Source of the DNA: Eubacteriales bacterium mix99
Lineage (GTDB): Bacteria > Bacillota > Clostridia > Caldicoprobacterales > DTU083
DNA length: 64,000 nt
Assembly: GCA_038396605.1 (NCBI GenBank)
Contig: CP121690.1
Span: 1,582,500-1,646,499 of the forward strand
Direction: 5' to 3'
Part shown: positions 15,226 through 24,700 of the stretch, one piece after another
How positions within the stretch are numbered: the first letter of the stretch is position 1
Layout: every line of letters begins with the position of its first letter
Program-made: the position numbers and the translations under genes
Notes under the pieces: model-generated
Seen by the model: the letters and a program-made list of their open reading frames with translations, nothing else
What the model was told of the DNA's origin: nothing
Database searches by the model: none

Positions 15226-16890
15226 ATGATCGAAAAAACATACAACGTGGGCATCTACTGCCGACTGTCCAACGACGATGAGCGCGACGGCGAATCCGCC
15301 AGCATTGAAAATCAAAAGCTGCTGCTCCAACGGTATGTCCGTGAGCGCGGCTGGAATGAAATCGACGTATATACCGATGACGGTTATTCTGGAACGAATT
15401 TTCAACGCCCCGGTGTCCAGCGGTTGATTGAGGATGCCAAGGCAAAGCGCATCAACGTGATTTTGGTCAAAGACCTGTCGCGTTTCGGCAGAAACTACAT
15501 TGAATTCGGGCAGTACACGGATTACCTGTTTCCTTCCATCGGGTGCCGCTTCATCGCGCTGAACAACGGCATCGACACGGAAAGCACCAACGGCAGCACC
15601 GATGTCATGTGCTTTTTGAACTTATTTAACGAGTTCTACAGCCGGGATACCAGCAAAAAGGTCAAGGCCGTGAAGAAAGCGTGTGCGGAGGATGGGAAAT
15701 TCATGGGTACTTACCCCGCCTATGGGTACAAGCGCGATCCTGCGGATAAGCACCATCTTGTGATCGACGAAGAAACCGCGCCGGTTGTGCGCCGGATCTT
15801 CGCCATGCGCTGTCAGGGCATGGGGTTTTGGTCCATTGCCGTGGCACTCAACGAGGAAGGAATTCAGCCGCCCGGAGTGCTGTACTATCAGCGCAAGGGG
15901 CGAAGCGACCCGCGTAAGGTCAACCACCAGTGGGCCAATACCACCGTTCAGGTTATCCTCCGAAACGAGGTCTACATCGGCAATATGGTGCAGGGCAAAC
16001 ACGGGACGCTCTCGTATAAATCCCGCAAGCTCATTGTAAAGCCGGAGGATGAATGGATACGGGTGGAAAACACTCACGAAGCAATCGTTCCCCGCGACGT
16101 GTGGGACACGGTTGTTAGCATCGACCAAAAGAAAGTGCGGAAATCTCCCACCGCCGCAGGCAGAAAAAGCATTTTCACCGGCCTTGTCTACTGCGCCGAC
16201 TGCGGCTTCAAAATGCGGTCCCACAATGAGACGCGCAAGTACAGCGACGGCCATACGCAGGTATTTCACTCCTTCATCTGCGGCAACTACAGCCGCAGCG
16301 GGAAAACCGCCTGCACTGTCCACATGATTTATGAGGATGTCTTGAGTAAGCTCGTGTTGGCGGATATCCGGGAAAAAGCTCAGTACGCGGAGTACGACCG
16401 GGACCGGCTTGTGGCGCAGATCACCCGTCTGAAGGACAAGGAAACCCGCAGCCGCCTGTCCTCTTATGAACAGGAGCTGAAAACGGCAACCGTCCGCGTG
16501 TCGGAGCTGGAAAAACTGATGTAGAATCTCTATGAGGACAAATGCAAAGGCGTTATCCCGCAGACCGTGTTTCAGACCCTGATGCAGAAATATGAATCCG
16601 AGCGCGCAGAAAAATCTGCTGTCCTCCCGGAACTGGAACAAAAGGTCCGGGCCCAGCGTGGGAACAGGCAGGACGCGGACCGCTGGACAGATATCATCCG
16701 TCGCTATACAGAAATCACGGAGCTGGATGAAACCATCCTGTTTGAACTGGTGGACCGCATTGAAGTGGGCGAAACCCAAAAGCAGGGCGACCTTCGCATC
16801 TGCGACATCAAGGTGCATTACCGTTACGTCGGGAATGTGGACGAGGCGCTGACGCAGGAAAAGAGGGAGCGTTATGAAAAAGCTGTATAA
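15226..16890 (+). pseudogene. large serine recombinase 1, interrupted by an in-frame TAG
   Basis: Large serine recombinase of about 554 codons. The resolvase domain has the catalytic serine in GIYCRLSNDD (Ser15) and RFGRNYIEFGQY; a recombinase domain and a zinc ribbon (YCADCGFKM...CGNYSRSG) follow, then a coiled coil. At 16522-16524 the codon is TAG where the next recombinase suggests a continuing helix (LMxNLYEDK); CAG to TAG is the simplest change. The frame then continues without a break to TAA at 16890, overlapping recombinase 2 by 17 bases. Translation would stop after residue 432, removing part of the coiled coil, unless the amber codon is read through. Confidence 0.85.
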
Positions 16891-18532
16891 GGTCGGCATC
16901 TACTGCCGCCTGAGCGTGGATGACGCTTCCAACTCCGCGAAAGCGAAAAGCTACATCCCCGCCGACGAATCCGCCAGTATTGAAAATCAGCGGGAAATCC
17001 TCTCCAAATTTGTGATGCTGAACGGATGGACGGAGGTGAAAACTTACGCCGACGACGGTTACAGCGGCGGCAATTTTCAGCGTCCCGGTTTTCTGGAGAT
17101 GCTGGAGGACGCCCGGAAAGGCGTTATCAATCTGATCCTCGTCAAAGACCTGTCCCGGCTGGGACGCGACTTTGTAGAGGTGGGCCGGTACACGGATGTT
17201 GTATTCCCATCCCTTGGGTGCCGCTTCGTTTCCGTGCTGGACTGTCTGGACACCGAGGGCGACAACACCGACATGCTCCACTTCCGCAGCCTCATGAACG
17301 ACTACCATTTGAAGGATTTAAGCAACAAAATCAAGTCCGTGCGGTACGCCAAAATGAAAAGCGGGCAGTTTCTTTCCGCTTACGCCCCTTACGGCTACCG
17401 CAAAAGCGAGGATGATAAGCACAAGCTGGTGATCGACGAATACGCCGCCGCTGTGGTGCGCAGGGCCTTTTCCATGCGGCGGGACGGCGCGGCCTATGGC
17501 AAGATTGCCGCCGCTTTCAATCAGGACGGCATCCTTTCCCCGCGTGGGTATTGGCACAGCCTGTACGGAACCGGCGAATGCCGGTATTCTCAAATTTGGA
17601 CCTGCACAGCCGTAAAAAACCTTCTAAACAGCGAGGTCTACCTTGGAAATCTGCTGATGAACTATACCGGCTCCCGTTCCTATAAGGACGGTACGATGAT
17701 TTACAAGCCGGAATCCGAGTGGATACGGTGCGAGGCAACCCACGAGGCAATCGTCACCCCGGAAGAATGGGAGGCCGTGCAAAAGATCAATCAGGCTGCG
17801 AAGCGCCGCGTTGAGAATAACCGAAAGCCGACCCGCAGCCTTTTCTCCGGCAAGCTGGTCTGCGCAGACTGCAAAGGTCCCCTTGGCGCAAGTACAGAAA
17901 CACACCGCCGTAAAAACGGCAGCGTAAAACGCTATGTTTCCTACTGCTGTGAGAGATATATCCAGTCGGGCCGGAGTATTTGTTCCTGGCACCGTATCTA
18001 TGAAATAACGCTGGCGCAGATCGTTATGGCTGAAATCAAAGCGGACGCCGAGGCCGTCACTCTGGATGAGGCCGGTGTGTTGGAGAAACTCAAAAGCTGG
18101 ATGGCACAGTATGACGAACAGCGCATGGCGAATACCCGTCAGGACATCGGCAAACTGCGCCGCCGCTTGCAGGAATTGGAGAGCATGACCGCAAAGCTCT
18201 ATGAGGACAAGGTGAGCGGGGCGGTCAGCGAAAGCACCTTCTCGGTGCTGATAGCAAAAAACGAACAGGAGCGCCTTATCAAAGCGGAACGCCTCGACAC
18301 GTTCCTGTCCGCAGTTAAAAAATCCGATCAGGATGCCGCCGACATTCAGCATTGGGCGGCGACGATTCGCAAATATCTGAACTTACAGGAACTCGACCGG
18401 GAGACCATCGACGAGCTGATAGACCACATTGAAATTGGCGAACGCACCGTTGTTGACGGAAAGCGCAGGCAGGATGTAAAGGTGTTCTATCGTTTTGTCG
18501 GACAGGTCAACCGGGAACTTGATATGCAATGA
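16874..18532 (+). CDS. large serine recombinase 2, intact
   Basis: Site-specific recombinase of 552 residues that would integrate or excise the mobile element. The catalytic serine is Ser14 in GIYCRLSVDD; NLILVKDLSRLGRDF belongs to the resolvase domain. The zinc ribbon is CADCKGPLGAS...CCERYIQSGRSICSW. A coiled coil around residues 400-480 is the directionality module of this enzyme class. ATG 16874 lies inside the end of recombinase 1 with GAGGGAG upstream, so translation is coupled. Tandem recombinases of this kind are known in Tn1549-like and related elements. It may still be active. Confidence 0.93.
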   Translation: MKKLYKVGIYCRLSVDDASNSAKAKSYIPADESASIENQREILSKFVMLNGWTEVKTYADDGYSGGNFQRPGFLEMLEDARKGVINLILVKDLSRLGRDFVEVGRYTDVVFPSLGCRFVSVLDCLDTEGDNTDMLHFRSLMNDYHLKDLSNKIKSVRYAKMKSGQFLSAYAPYGYRKSEDDKHKLVIDEYAAAVVRRAFSMRRDGAAYGKIAAAFNQDGILSPRGYWHSLYGTGECRYSQIWTCTAVKNLLNSEVYLGNLLMNYTGSRSYKDGTMIYKPESEWIRCEATHEAIVTPEEWEAVQKINQAAKRRVENNRKPTRSLFSGKLVCADCKGPLGASTETHRRKNGSVKRYVSYCCERYIQSGRSICSWHRIYEITLAQIVMAEIKADAEAVTLDEAGVLEKLKSWMAQYDEQRMANTRQDIGKLRRRLQELESMTAKLYEDKVSGAVSESTFSVLIAKNEQERLIKAERLDTFLSAVKKSDQDAADIQHWAATIRKYLNLQELDRETIDELIDHIEIGERTVVDGKRRQDVKVFYRFVGQVNRELDMQ

Positions 18533-18564
18533 AAACAGGCCGACTTACAGGTTTTGAGTATTTT

Positions 18565-18987
18565 TTAGCACGACGTTCCCGAATGATGTATGCTCTTCAT
18601 GATGTTGCGGAAGGGGGTGAAATCATCATCGTCTCTGGCGCTGTCCACGCCATCGTTGACGGCAATAAGCCGGACGTTTTTCTGCCGCAGAATCTCCATG
18701 ATTTGGCCGACTTTGAGATAATCGCGCCCCAAGCGGCTCATATCCTTCACAATGACAGCCTCTACATGTCCTGCCTCAACTTCCTCCATCATGGCCGTAA
18801 ATCCGGGACGGTCGAACCGGGTTCCGGAAATACCGTCGTCGGTAAAATGGGTCGGGCGCGGAAAACCGTTTCGCCGGGCATATTCCTCCAGCATCTGCTT
18901 TTGGTGGGATATGCTGTTGCTTTCGCCCTGTAACTCGTCATCACGGGATAATCGTTCATATAGCGGGGTGATTTTTCCGTTACTCAT
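18565..18987 (-). pseudogene. 5' fragment of a third serine recombinase
   Basis: Encodes MSNGKITPLYERLSRDD (catalytic Ser14) through FTPFRNIM, the complete resolvase core of a Tn1549-type recombinase, then diverges at about 18590 into unrelated residues and stops. GGAGGG precedes ATG 18987. The break lies where family members continue with NEWYARDTS, so the 3' three quarters are missing. It points toward the tandem recombinases, consistent with an insertion or deletion junction at 18533-18590. Confidence 0.8.
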
Positions 18988-19010
18988 GTTCGCGCCCTCC
19001 TGTATATAAA

Positions 19011-19071
19011 ATGCTCTAAGCCGCTTCATTAACCATGACAAAAATCATGATAAATAAGCCTCTTAGAGCAT
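19011..19071. repeat. 61-base segment bounded by inverted repeats
   Basis: ATGCTCTAAG (19011-19020) and CTTAGAGCAT (19062-19071) bound a short segment with an inner CATGA/TCATG pairing. It interrupts the end of the VirD4-like fragment. It could be a terminator or a tiny inserted repeat. Confidence 0.5.
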
Positions 19072-19493
19072 ATAACACCCGCCGCCAACTTATATTTCTT
19101 ATATTGCCGGACGGCGAAGTGGTTCGGATTTTCCTTTTCCAATGCCTCAAACATGAGATCCACGGGATTTTTGAATTCCTCATCATCTTCCCGGACCTCC
19201 GAAGCGTTGATAAACTCGATCAGCGTGGCGAAATTCTGCTCCTCGACCGGGGCCTTATAGTGGATGTAGCCGATGAGCGCCGTGTAAAAGAGAGTTTCTG
19301 CTTTTTCCCAGAAGTCATCTCCGGATTTGCCGTTCCCCTTGGTGTTGGCGATGAGCGCCGTGACCAGCTTCAAGATGTCCTTTTCCGAATGGATGTACGC
19401 GAAGGGATTGTATCTCATGGACTTTTTGAAGTTGATGGTGTCGAGAATCTTGATGCGGTAGCCCCTGCGCCGCAGGAGATTTCCGCATTCCAC
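19068..19493 (-). pseudogene. internal fragment of a VirD4-like coupling protein gene
   Basis: About 140 residues (ECGNLLRRRGYRIKILDTINF ... FAVRQYKKYKLAAG) match the middle of VirD4/TraG-type conjugation ATPases of Tn1549-like elements, which couple the relaxase-DNA complex to the secretion channel. The Walker A region and the C-terminal half are missing, and both ends stop abruptly at unrelated sequence. It is a conjugation-gene fossil and shows that a full conjugative element once lay here. Confidence 0.82.
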
Positions 19494-19513
19494 AATAATG
19501 AAATGTGATCGGT

Positions 19514-19559
19514 GACGTTTTTTTAAGACGTTTTCAAATCTTTATGGAATCCTTAAAAT
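19514..19559 (+). promoter_or_regulatory. promoter with direct repeats for the peptide-resistance operon
   Basis: GACGTTTT occurs at 19514-19521 and 19527-19534, 13 bases apart start to start. The second copy overlaps a weak -35 (TTTTCA, 19531-19536), followed after 17 bases by TAAAAT (19554-19559). Direct repeats next to a poor -35 are typical OmpR-family activator sites, so the response regulator at 21882 is the likely binder. Confidence 0.55.
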
Positions 19560-19604
19560 TGGGGTGTAACCTATGTCATGAACTTAAAGAAAAGGAAGAT
19601 GTAC

Positions 19605-20312
19605 ATGGCTGATTATATTTTGGAAACCCAAAATCTCTGTAAAAAATTTGGACGGCACCAGGCAGTAAAGAACATTTTCCTCTCCGTGCAGGAAAATTCA
19701 GTTTACGGCTTACTCGGACCAAACGGAGCCGGTAAGTCCACCACTCTGAAGGTGATTACCGGGATGATCCATAAAACGTCAGGGGAGATCCTGTTTGAAG
19801 GGCATCCGTGGAGCCGGAACGATTTGAATAATATCGGTGCCCTCATCGAATCGCCGCCGTTGTATGAAAATTTAACGGCTCGGGAAAATCTGAAAGTACG
19901 CACTCTCCTTTTGGGTTTGCCTGATTCCCGAATTGACGAGGTCTTGCAGACAGTGGATTTGACAAATACCGGGAAGAAGCGTTCCGGTCAGTTTTCCATG
20001 GGAATGAAACAAAGACTCGGCATTGCGATTGCTCTGCTCAATCATCCCAAACTTCTAATTCTGGATGAGCCGACGAACGGCCTTGACCCAATCGGCATTC
20101 AGGATTTGCGAAAGCTGATCCGTGCTTTCCCGGAGCAGGGTATTACGGTGATTTTGTCCAGCCACATTCTGTCGGAGGTAGAGCTGATTGCCGACCACAT
20201 CGGCATCATAGCGGGCGGCGCTCTCGGATACCAGGCAAAAATCAATCCCGGCGAGGATTTGGAATCGCTCTTTATGGAAGTCGTCGAGAAAAACCGGAAG
20301 GGAGACGGCTGA
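19605..20312 (+). CDS. lantibiotic-resistance ABC transporter ATPase (CprA-like)
   Basis: ATP-binding subunit of 235 residues: Walker A GLLGPNGAGKST, signature FSMGMKQRLGIA, Walker B LLILDEPTNGLDP, and switch His in ILSSHIL. The sequence type is that of the BcrA/CprA/MutF immunity group that protects cells from lantibiotics and other cationic peptides by expelling them from the membrane. I use ATG 19605 (MADYILE) because AAAGGAAG lies about six bases upstream. The next gene starts two bases after the stop. Two permeases and a two-component system follow. Confidence 0.92.
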   Translation: MADYILETQNLCKKFGRHQAVKNIFLSVQENSVYGLLGPNGAGKSTTLKVITGMIHKTSGEILFEGHPWSRNDLNNIGALIESPPLYENLTARENLKVRTLLLGLPDSRIDEVLQTVDLTNTGKKRSGQFSMGMKQRLGIAIALLNHPKLLILDEPTNGLDPIGIQDLRKLIRAFPEQGITVILSSHILSEVELIADHIGIIAGGALGYQAKINPGEDLESLFMEVVEKNRKGDG

Positions 20313-20313
20313 C

Positions 20314-21051
20314 ATGTGGAACTATATTCAGGCGGAGAGCCTCAAATGCCGACGGACTTTCGCCAAGGCCCTGATTATTCTGGCCCCTGCGCTTGTTTTG
20401 TTTCACGCGGTGCTTACCAGCATTTGGTTCATAACCAACGGCTACAACTGGTGGTATGTGATGATCCTGCCGGGGTTCCTTTCACTTGTGCCCGCACTAA
20501 TGAACCAGTATGAGGATAAAAGGCTTCGTTACCGGGCCGTATTTTCCCTGCCGGTTTCCTTAAAGAAAACGTGGCTTGCCAAAATTGCACTGATCGGAAT
20601 TTATCTTGTATCGGCCAGCATTTTCCATTTTGCTGTGCTGGCTTTGGGCAAAGCTACGATTTACGCAAAATATGCGGTTTCTTATTCTTATGGGCAGATG
20701 CTTGCCGCATCCCTGGTCTTAATCGTTACCTCCCTATGGCAGATTCCGTTTTGTCTGTTTCTCGCTAAAAAGTTCGGAACGATGGTTACAATCCTTGTGA
20801 ATGTCCTCGGAGGGATTGCCCTGAATGTGCTGGCGGCGACTGAAGACTTCTGGTGGCTGTGCCCTTACAGTTGGGGGTCGCGCCTGATGTGCCCGGTGAT
20901 TCATGTGATGCCGAACGGCCTTCTGGCCGAACAAGGAAACACTTTACTGAATACAAGCGTCATTCCGGTCGGTATCATTCTTTCTATTACGCTGTTTGTC
21001 GTGCTGTCAATTGTGACGGCAAATTGGTTTCAAAAACAGGAGGTTCGATAA
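20314..21051 (+). CDS. lantibiotic-immunity ABC transporter permease (MutE/EpiE/CprB type)
   Basis: Integral membrane protein of 245 residues with about six hydrophobic segments (near 18-36, 46-62, 88-107, 125-147, 158-172 and 215-238). Its N-terminus MWNYIQAESLKCRRTFAKALIIL and the pattern of segments fit the MutE/EpiE permease family. It pairs with the following permease and the ATPase at 19605 in a lantibiotic-expelling transporter. Genes are separated by one or two bases, so translation is coupled. Confidence 0.88.
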   Translation: MWNYIQAESLKCRRTFAKALIILAPALVLFHAVLTSIWFITNGYNWWYVMILPGFLSLVPALMNQYEDKRLRYRAVFSLPVSLKKTWLAKIALIGIYLVSASIFHFAVLALGKATIYAKYAVSYSYGQMLAASLVLIVTSLWQIPFCLFLAKKFGTMVTILVNVLGGIALNVLAATEDFWWLCPYSWGSRLMCPVIHVMPNGLLAEQGNTLLNTSVIPVGIILSITLFVVLSIVTANWFQKQEVR

Positions 21052-21052
21052 A

Positions 21053-21793
21053 ATGGGGGCTTTTGTGCGTGGCGTGCGCGCCGATTTTTATAAATCCCGC
21101 CATACGTTTCTGCCGTGGATTCATCTGTTTTTGCCGCTTGGCTTTGCCCTTTTGGCCATTCTCTATTGTTCCATAACTACGCTAAAGTCCGAAACGGTTC
21201 TCAGCGCCTACCTTGAACTGATCGGTGGCGTGTTTCCCATTGTGGTTGGGCTTTTATGCAGTAAAGCTGCTGACTTGGAGGCAGAGGCCGGACATTTTCA
21301 AGTCATGATGAGCGGCACGGTATCGCGAAGTACCGCTTATCTAAGCAAGTTATTTACACTTCTGCTTTTCGGTGCGTGTTCCGTTGCGCTGGCCATCGGC
21401 CTGTTCGGAGGATTTTTTCAAAAAGCTCCGTCCCAATTCTATGTATGGGCTGCTTTACTGCTGATCTGCTCAAGCGTATTCCTTTATCTCCTTCATCTGT
21501 TTGTCAGCTTCCAATTTGGAGGCGGAACGTCGATCGGGATGGGAATTTTAGAAATTCTGCTTGCCCTGCTTGCCTTAACAGGGCTTGGGGATGGAATTTG
21601 GTATTACCTTCCCTGCACATGGGGAGCACGGCTGGGAAGTGATTTGACTTCCATGTGGGCACACCCAAACAACATGAGCTTTTATATGGAAATCCGGACT
21701 TGGATTCTGATTGCCGTACCTATTACGATTTTGGCGTTGATTTTAAGTCTGATCTGGTTCAAACGGTGGGAAGGCCGTAAAAACTATGAATAA
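21053..21793 (+). CDS. lantibiotic-immunity ABC transporter permease (MutG/CprC type)
   Basis: Second membrane subunit of 246 residues with six hydrophobic segments and the typical opening FVRGVRADFYKSRHTFLPWIHLFLPLG pattern of the MutG family. It begins one base after the previous stop. Together with the preceding two genes it forms a complete CprABC-like transporter. Confidence 0.88.
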   Translation: MGAFVRGVRADFYKSRHTFLPWIHLFLPLGFALLAILYCSITTLKSETVLSAYLELIGGVFPIVVGLLCSKAADLEAEAGHFQVMMSGTVSRSTAYLSKLFTLLLFGACSVALAIGLFGGFFQKAPSQFYVWAALLLICSSVFLYLLHLFVSFQFGGGTSIGMGILEILLALLALTGLGDGIWYYLPCTWGARLGSDLTSMWAHPNNMSFYMEIRTWILIAVPITILALILSLIWFKRWEGRKNYE

Positions 21794-21881
21794 CGCCTGA
21801 AATTTCAACCTGACGATGAACCGTATGTTTGCTTATTTTATCCCGGCCGGGTATACTTCTTATCGGAAGGGGGGGAGTCAA

Positions 21882-22541
21882 ATGGCACATATTCTGGCGA
21901 TTGATGATGAGCCGGATATTCTGGCATTGATTCGGAATGCTTTAATGGAAAGCGGCCACAAGGTTGACACCGCTGACCGCGCAGACTCGATCAATGTGGA
22001 CAAGCTAATTGATTATGACTTAATTCTTTTAGATATTATGATGCCGGGAATGGACGGCATGGCGTTTTGCAAACAAATCCGAAACACTGTGGACTGTCCG
22101 ATTTTGTTTTTAACGGCCAAGACGCAGGAAACGGATATTGTTGAGGGCCTCGGCAACGGAGCGGATGATTACATTACCAAGCCGTTCGGCATTGAAGAAT
22201 TACAGGCGCGGGTCAATGCGCATCTCAGACGGGAACAACGGGAGAAGCATGCGGTCCTTAATACATCCGGGATTCGGTTCGACCTTTCCGCAAAAGAGGT
22301 CAGTATTAAGGAAAAATCGATACCTTTAACGAAATCCGAATATGAGATCTGTGAATTTCTGGCAAAAAATCGGGGGCAGGTGTTCTCGAAAGAACAAATC
22401 TATGACTCCGTCTACGGCTACTCCGGCGAAAGCGATTCTTCGACGATCTCAGAGCATGTTAAGAATATCCGGTCAAAATTTTTGGTATATGAGGCGTCCC
22501 CCATTTTGACCGTCTGGGGGATTGGATACAAATGGGCGTAA
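21882..22541 (+). CDS. OmpR-family response regulator (CprR-like)
   Basis: Response regulator of 219 residues: receiver domain with acidic pair IDDEPD, phosphoacceptor Asp51 (ILLDIMMPGMDG) and Lys in FLTAKTQE, then a winged-helix DNA-binding domain (LTKSEYEICEFLAKNRGQVFSKEQIYDSVYG pattern). ATG 21882 follows a G-rich ribosome site; the first 22 in-frame codons before it are not conserved. It overlaps the kinase gene by ten bases. It probably activates the transporter operon through the GACGTTTT repeats upstream of 19605. Confidence 0.92.
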   Translation: MAHILAIDDEPDILALIRNALMESGHKVDTADRADSINVDKLIDYDLILLDIMMPGMDGMAFCKQIRNTVDCPILFLTAKTQETDIVEGLGNGADDYITKPFGIEELQARVNAHLRREQREKHAVLNTSGIRFDLSAKEVSIKEKSIPLTKSEYEICEFLAKNRGQVFSKEQIYDSVYGYSGESDSSTISEHVKNIRSKFLVYEASPILTVWGIGYKWA

Positions 22542-23905
22542 AAAAGAAAGCAGTATCCCTTAAAATCATTTTTTTACAGTATCTCCTTCTGGTAGTATTC
22601 ACGTTAGCGTCGGTAACGATTGTGGTTTACGGATTGCTTTTCGCCGGTTATCAGACAGGATTCTATATCTCGGCAAATGCAACGGAGCTTGCCGTCAAAC
22701 AGGCGGAAAACCGCATCGCATCCGTTCAACCGTTTGACGGAAGTGTGATTCCGTCTCATACCACTTACGTCCTGCTTTCAACAGACGGAACCGTAGTTCA
22801 AAGCAATATGGGCGCATCGGAACAACAAAAGGCTGTTTCGTATGCAAAGGGCAGCTACACGCCATATTCCGCTGCCGATTGTTATGTAACCGTTAAGCGG
22901 AGCGACGGTTCCTGTGTCGTGCATTATACGATCCGGGAACGGTATGCGATAGAATGGATGAACCGATACTTTCCAAGCATTAGTATATTCAGCATTGTTC
23001 TTTTTTTAATCGGCTGTCTGATCGGATGCTTTGCAGTGACCTACCGCTTTGCACAGCGTCTGAAAAAGCAATTGTGGCCCATGATGGATGCCGCCCAAAA
23101 AATTGCGGAACAGGATCTGGATTTTACTGTGCGTCCATCCGGCATAAAAGAATTCAATCACGTTTTAAACGCCATTACCGACATGAAGGAAGCGCTGAAG
23201 TGCTCCTTGACCCAGCAATGGAAACTGGAACAGGCACGCCGCGAGCAAACTTCCGCCCTCGCACATGATATTAAGACCCCGCTCACGATCATTCATGGGA
23301 ACGCGGAACTGTTGAACCGGTCCGGCTTGACTGTTAAGCAGACCAAATATACAGACTATATTTTAAAGAACACCGACCGGATGGAAGCATATTTACGGAC
23401 ACTGATCGAATTAACCCACGCGGAATCCGGCAATTCAGCCAGCATACAAAATGTCCCGACAGAGAATTTCATTCGGGAGTTGACCGATCAGATGAACGGC
23501 TTGGCTACCACAAAAGAACTGACTGTTTCTTTTCATGTCGCCAAACTGCCGCAGATTGTTCAGATTGATCCGGATTTATTGAATCGAGCTATTATGAATA
23601 TTGTCTCTAACGCGGTGGAATACAGCCCGAAATACGGCTCCCTTGACATCTACATTGACTGCTTGGAACACCATCTGCGTTTTTGCATCGTGGGTAGCGG
23701 GAAGGGATTCTCGCCGGAAGATCTGAAAAACGCAAAAATTCAGTTTTACCAAGGGGACAAAAGCCGTAACTCATCGGAGCATTATGGAATCGGATTGTAC
23801 GTCACAGAGCGCATTGTTGAATTGCATCATGGAATTTTGAGTTTAGACAATTCTGTGGAGATCGGTGGAGGAAAGGTGACAATTGAAATTCCTGTACAGA
23901 ATTAA
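22532..23905 (+). CDS. sensor histidine kinase (CprK-like)
   Basis: Membrane kinase of 457 residues: transmembrane segments at about 11-38 and 150-171, an extracellular domain of about 110 residues, HAMP-like region, phosphoacceptor His245 in ALAHDIKTPLTI, N box NIVSNAVEYSP and G boxes GSGKGFSP and YGIGLYV. It would sense antimicrobial peptides or envelope damage and phosphorylate the regulator encoded just before it. The G1 box reads GSGKGF instead of the usual DxGxGF, a small deviation. Last gene of the cassette. Confidence 0.92.
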   Translation: MGVKKKAVSLKIIFLQYLLLVVFTLASVTIVVYGLLFAGYQTGFYISANATELAVKQAENRIASVQPFDGSVIPSHTTYVLLSTDGTVVQSNMGASEQQKAVSYAKGSYTPYSAADCYVTVKRSDGSCVVHYTIRERYAIEWMNRYFPSISIFSIVLFLIGCLIGCFAVTYRFAQRLKKQLWPMMDAAQKIAEQDLDFTVRPSGIKEFNHVLNAITDMKEALKCSLTQQWKLEQARREQTSALAHDIKTPLTIIHGNAELLNRSGLTVKQTKYTDYILKNTDRMEAYLRTLIELTHAESGNSASIQNVPTENFIRELTDQMNGLATTKELTVSFHVAKLPQIVQIDPDLLNRAIMNIVSNAVEYSPKYGSLDIYIDCLEHHLRFCIVGSGKGFSPEDLKNAKIQFYQGDKSRNSSEHYGIGLYVTERIVELHHGILSLDNSVEIGGGKVTIEIPVQN

Positions 23906-23939
23906 GTAAACAAAGTGAAGAATGATCCTATTCTGCTTA

Positions 23940-24556
23940 CACGCCCGCCTTTACAACTGGACGAAACAACAAGCAACTCAGCCGGAGCAAAAGCAAAGCA
24001 TTTGGGAACAGCTTCAACAGGCGAAGGCCGCAGTCAAACCGACAACCAGATATGGCAAGGTAAAGGCTCTCAAGGAGAACGCCGCCCTGTTCAGTTTTTT
24101 GCAGGAAAACGGCATTTTTTCCATGCAGGAGCTTCACGCAAAAGTGACCGCCATGCAGACAAAATATTACGATCTGCGCGGCGAGATTGCCGCCACCGCC
24201 CGCCAGATCGACGGATTGGCGACTTTCCATGTGGAAGCAATATTCCGCGAACAAAGTTTTCCGACAGCGCCTTTCCGACCTGAAACCGAAAGCTCGAGAA
24301 AAATTTCAGGATGCGCACAGCGTGGAACTTGCCTTGTATGATACTACCGTGCAGTATTTGAACGAATTAAAAGCGTCCGGCGAAAAGATCACTCCGAAGT
24401 ATTGGCAGGCCGAAGCGGAACGCCTCACCGCCCAAAATAGCACCCTGTATCAGCAGATGAAAGCCATGCGCACGGATATTCAAGCTGTGGAGAAAATCCG
24501 CAAGACCGCTGATGAGCTTGCCCGGTCAGAGAAGTCCCGAGATTGGGGGCAGGAAG
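23940..24556 (+). pseudogene. 3' remnant of a relaxase gene
   Basis: Two frames together encode a charged helical tail like the C-terminal part of Tn1549-type relaxases (FLQENGIFSMQELHAKVTAM, then after a frame change near 24240 RQRLSDLKPKAREKFQDAH and QAEAERLTAQNSTLYQQM). The HUH domain is absent. The remnant ends where it joins the truncated YafQ gene on the other strand. This resistance cassette is therefore bounded on both sides by conjugation-gene debris. Confidence 0.7.
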
Positions 24557-24700
24557 GTGGTCACGGTTTTTTTCGGGTAAAGGCTGACATTTGGAAAGCT
24601 GACGGATGATATTGTCCAGCAAATCCATTTTTAGCCCGCGTTTCACTGCTAACTTGTAGTTCTTTTTGAATTGAGACGTCCAAACAATGTCCAGTTTCAT
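24557..24700 (-). pseudogene. YafQ/RelE-family toxin, C-terminus lost
   Basis: The first 48 residues (MKLDIVWTSQFKKNYKLAVKRG ... PEKNRDH) match YafQ-type mRNA interferase toxins, which cut mRNA on the ribosome. At about 24557 the sequence runs into the relaxase remnant, so the C-terminal half with the catalytic His and Arg region is gone. It overlaps the antitoxin gene by four bases (ATGA). The toxin is almost certainly inactive. Confidence 0.82.

Noticed and set aside
15622-16899. Long open frame of 425 codons on the minus strand
   Set aside because: It lies entirely antisense to the serine recombinase gene, has no ribosome site and no recognisable domain; the GC-biased third positions of the real gene explain it.
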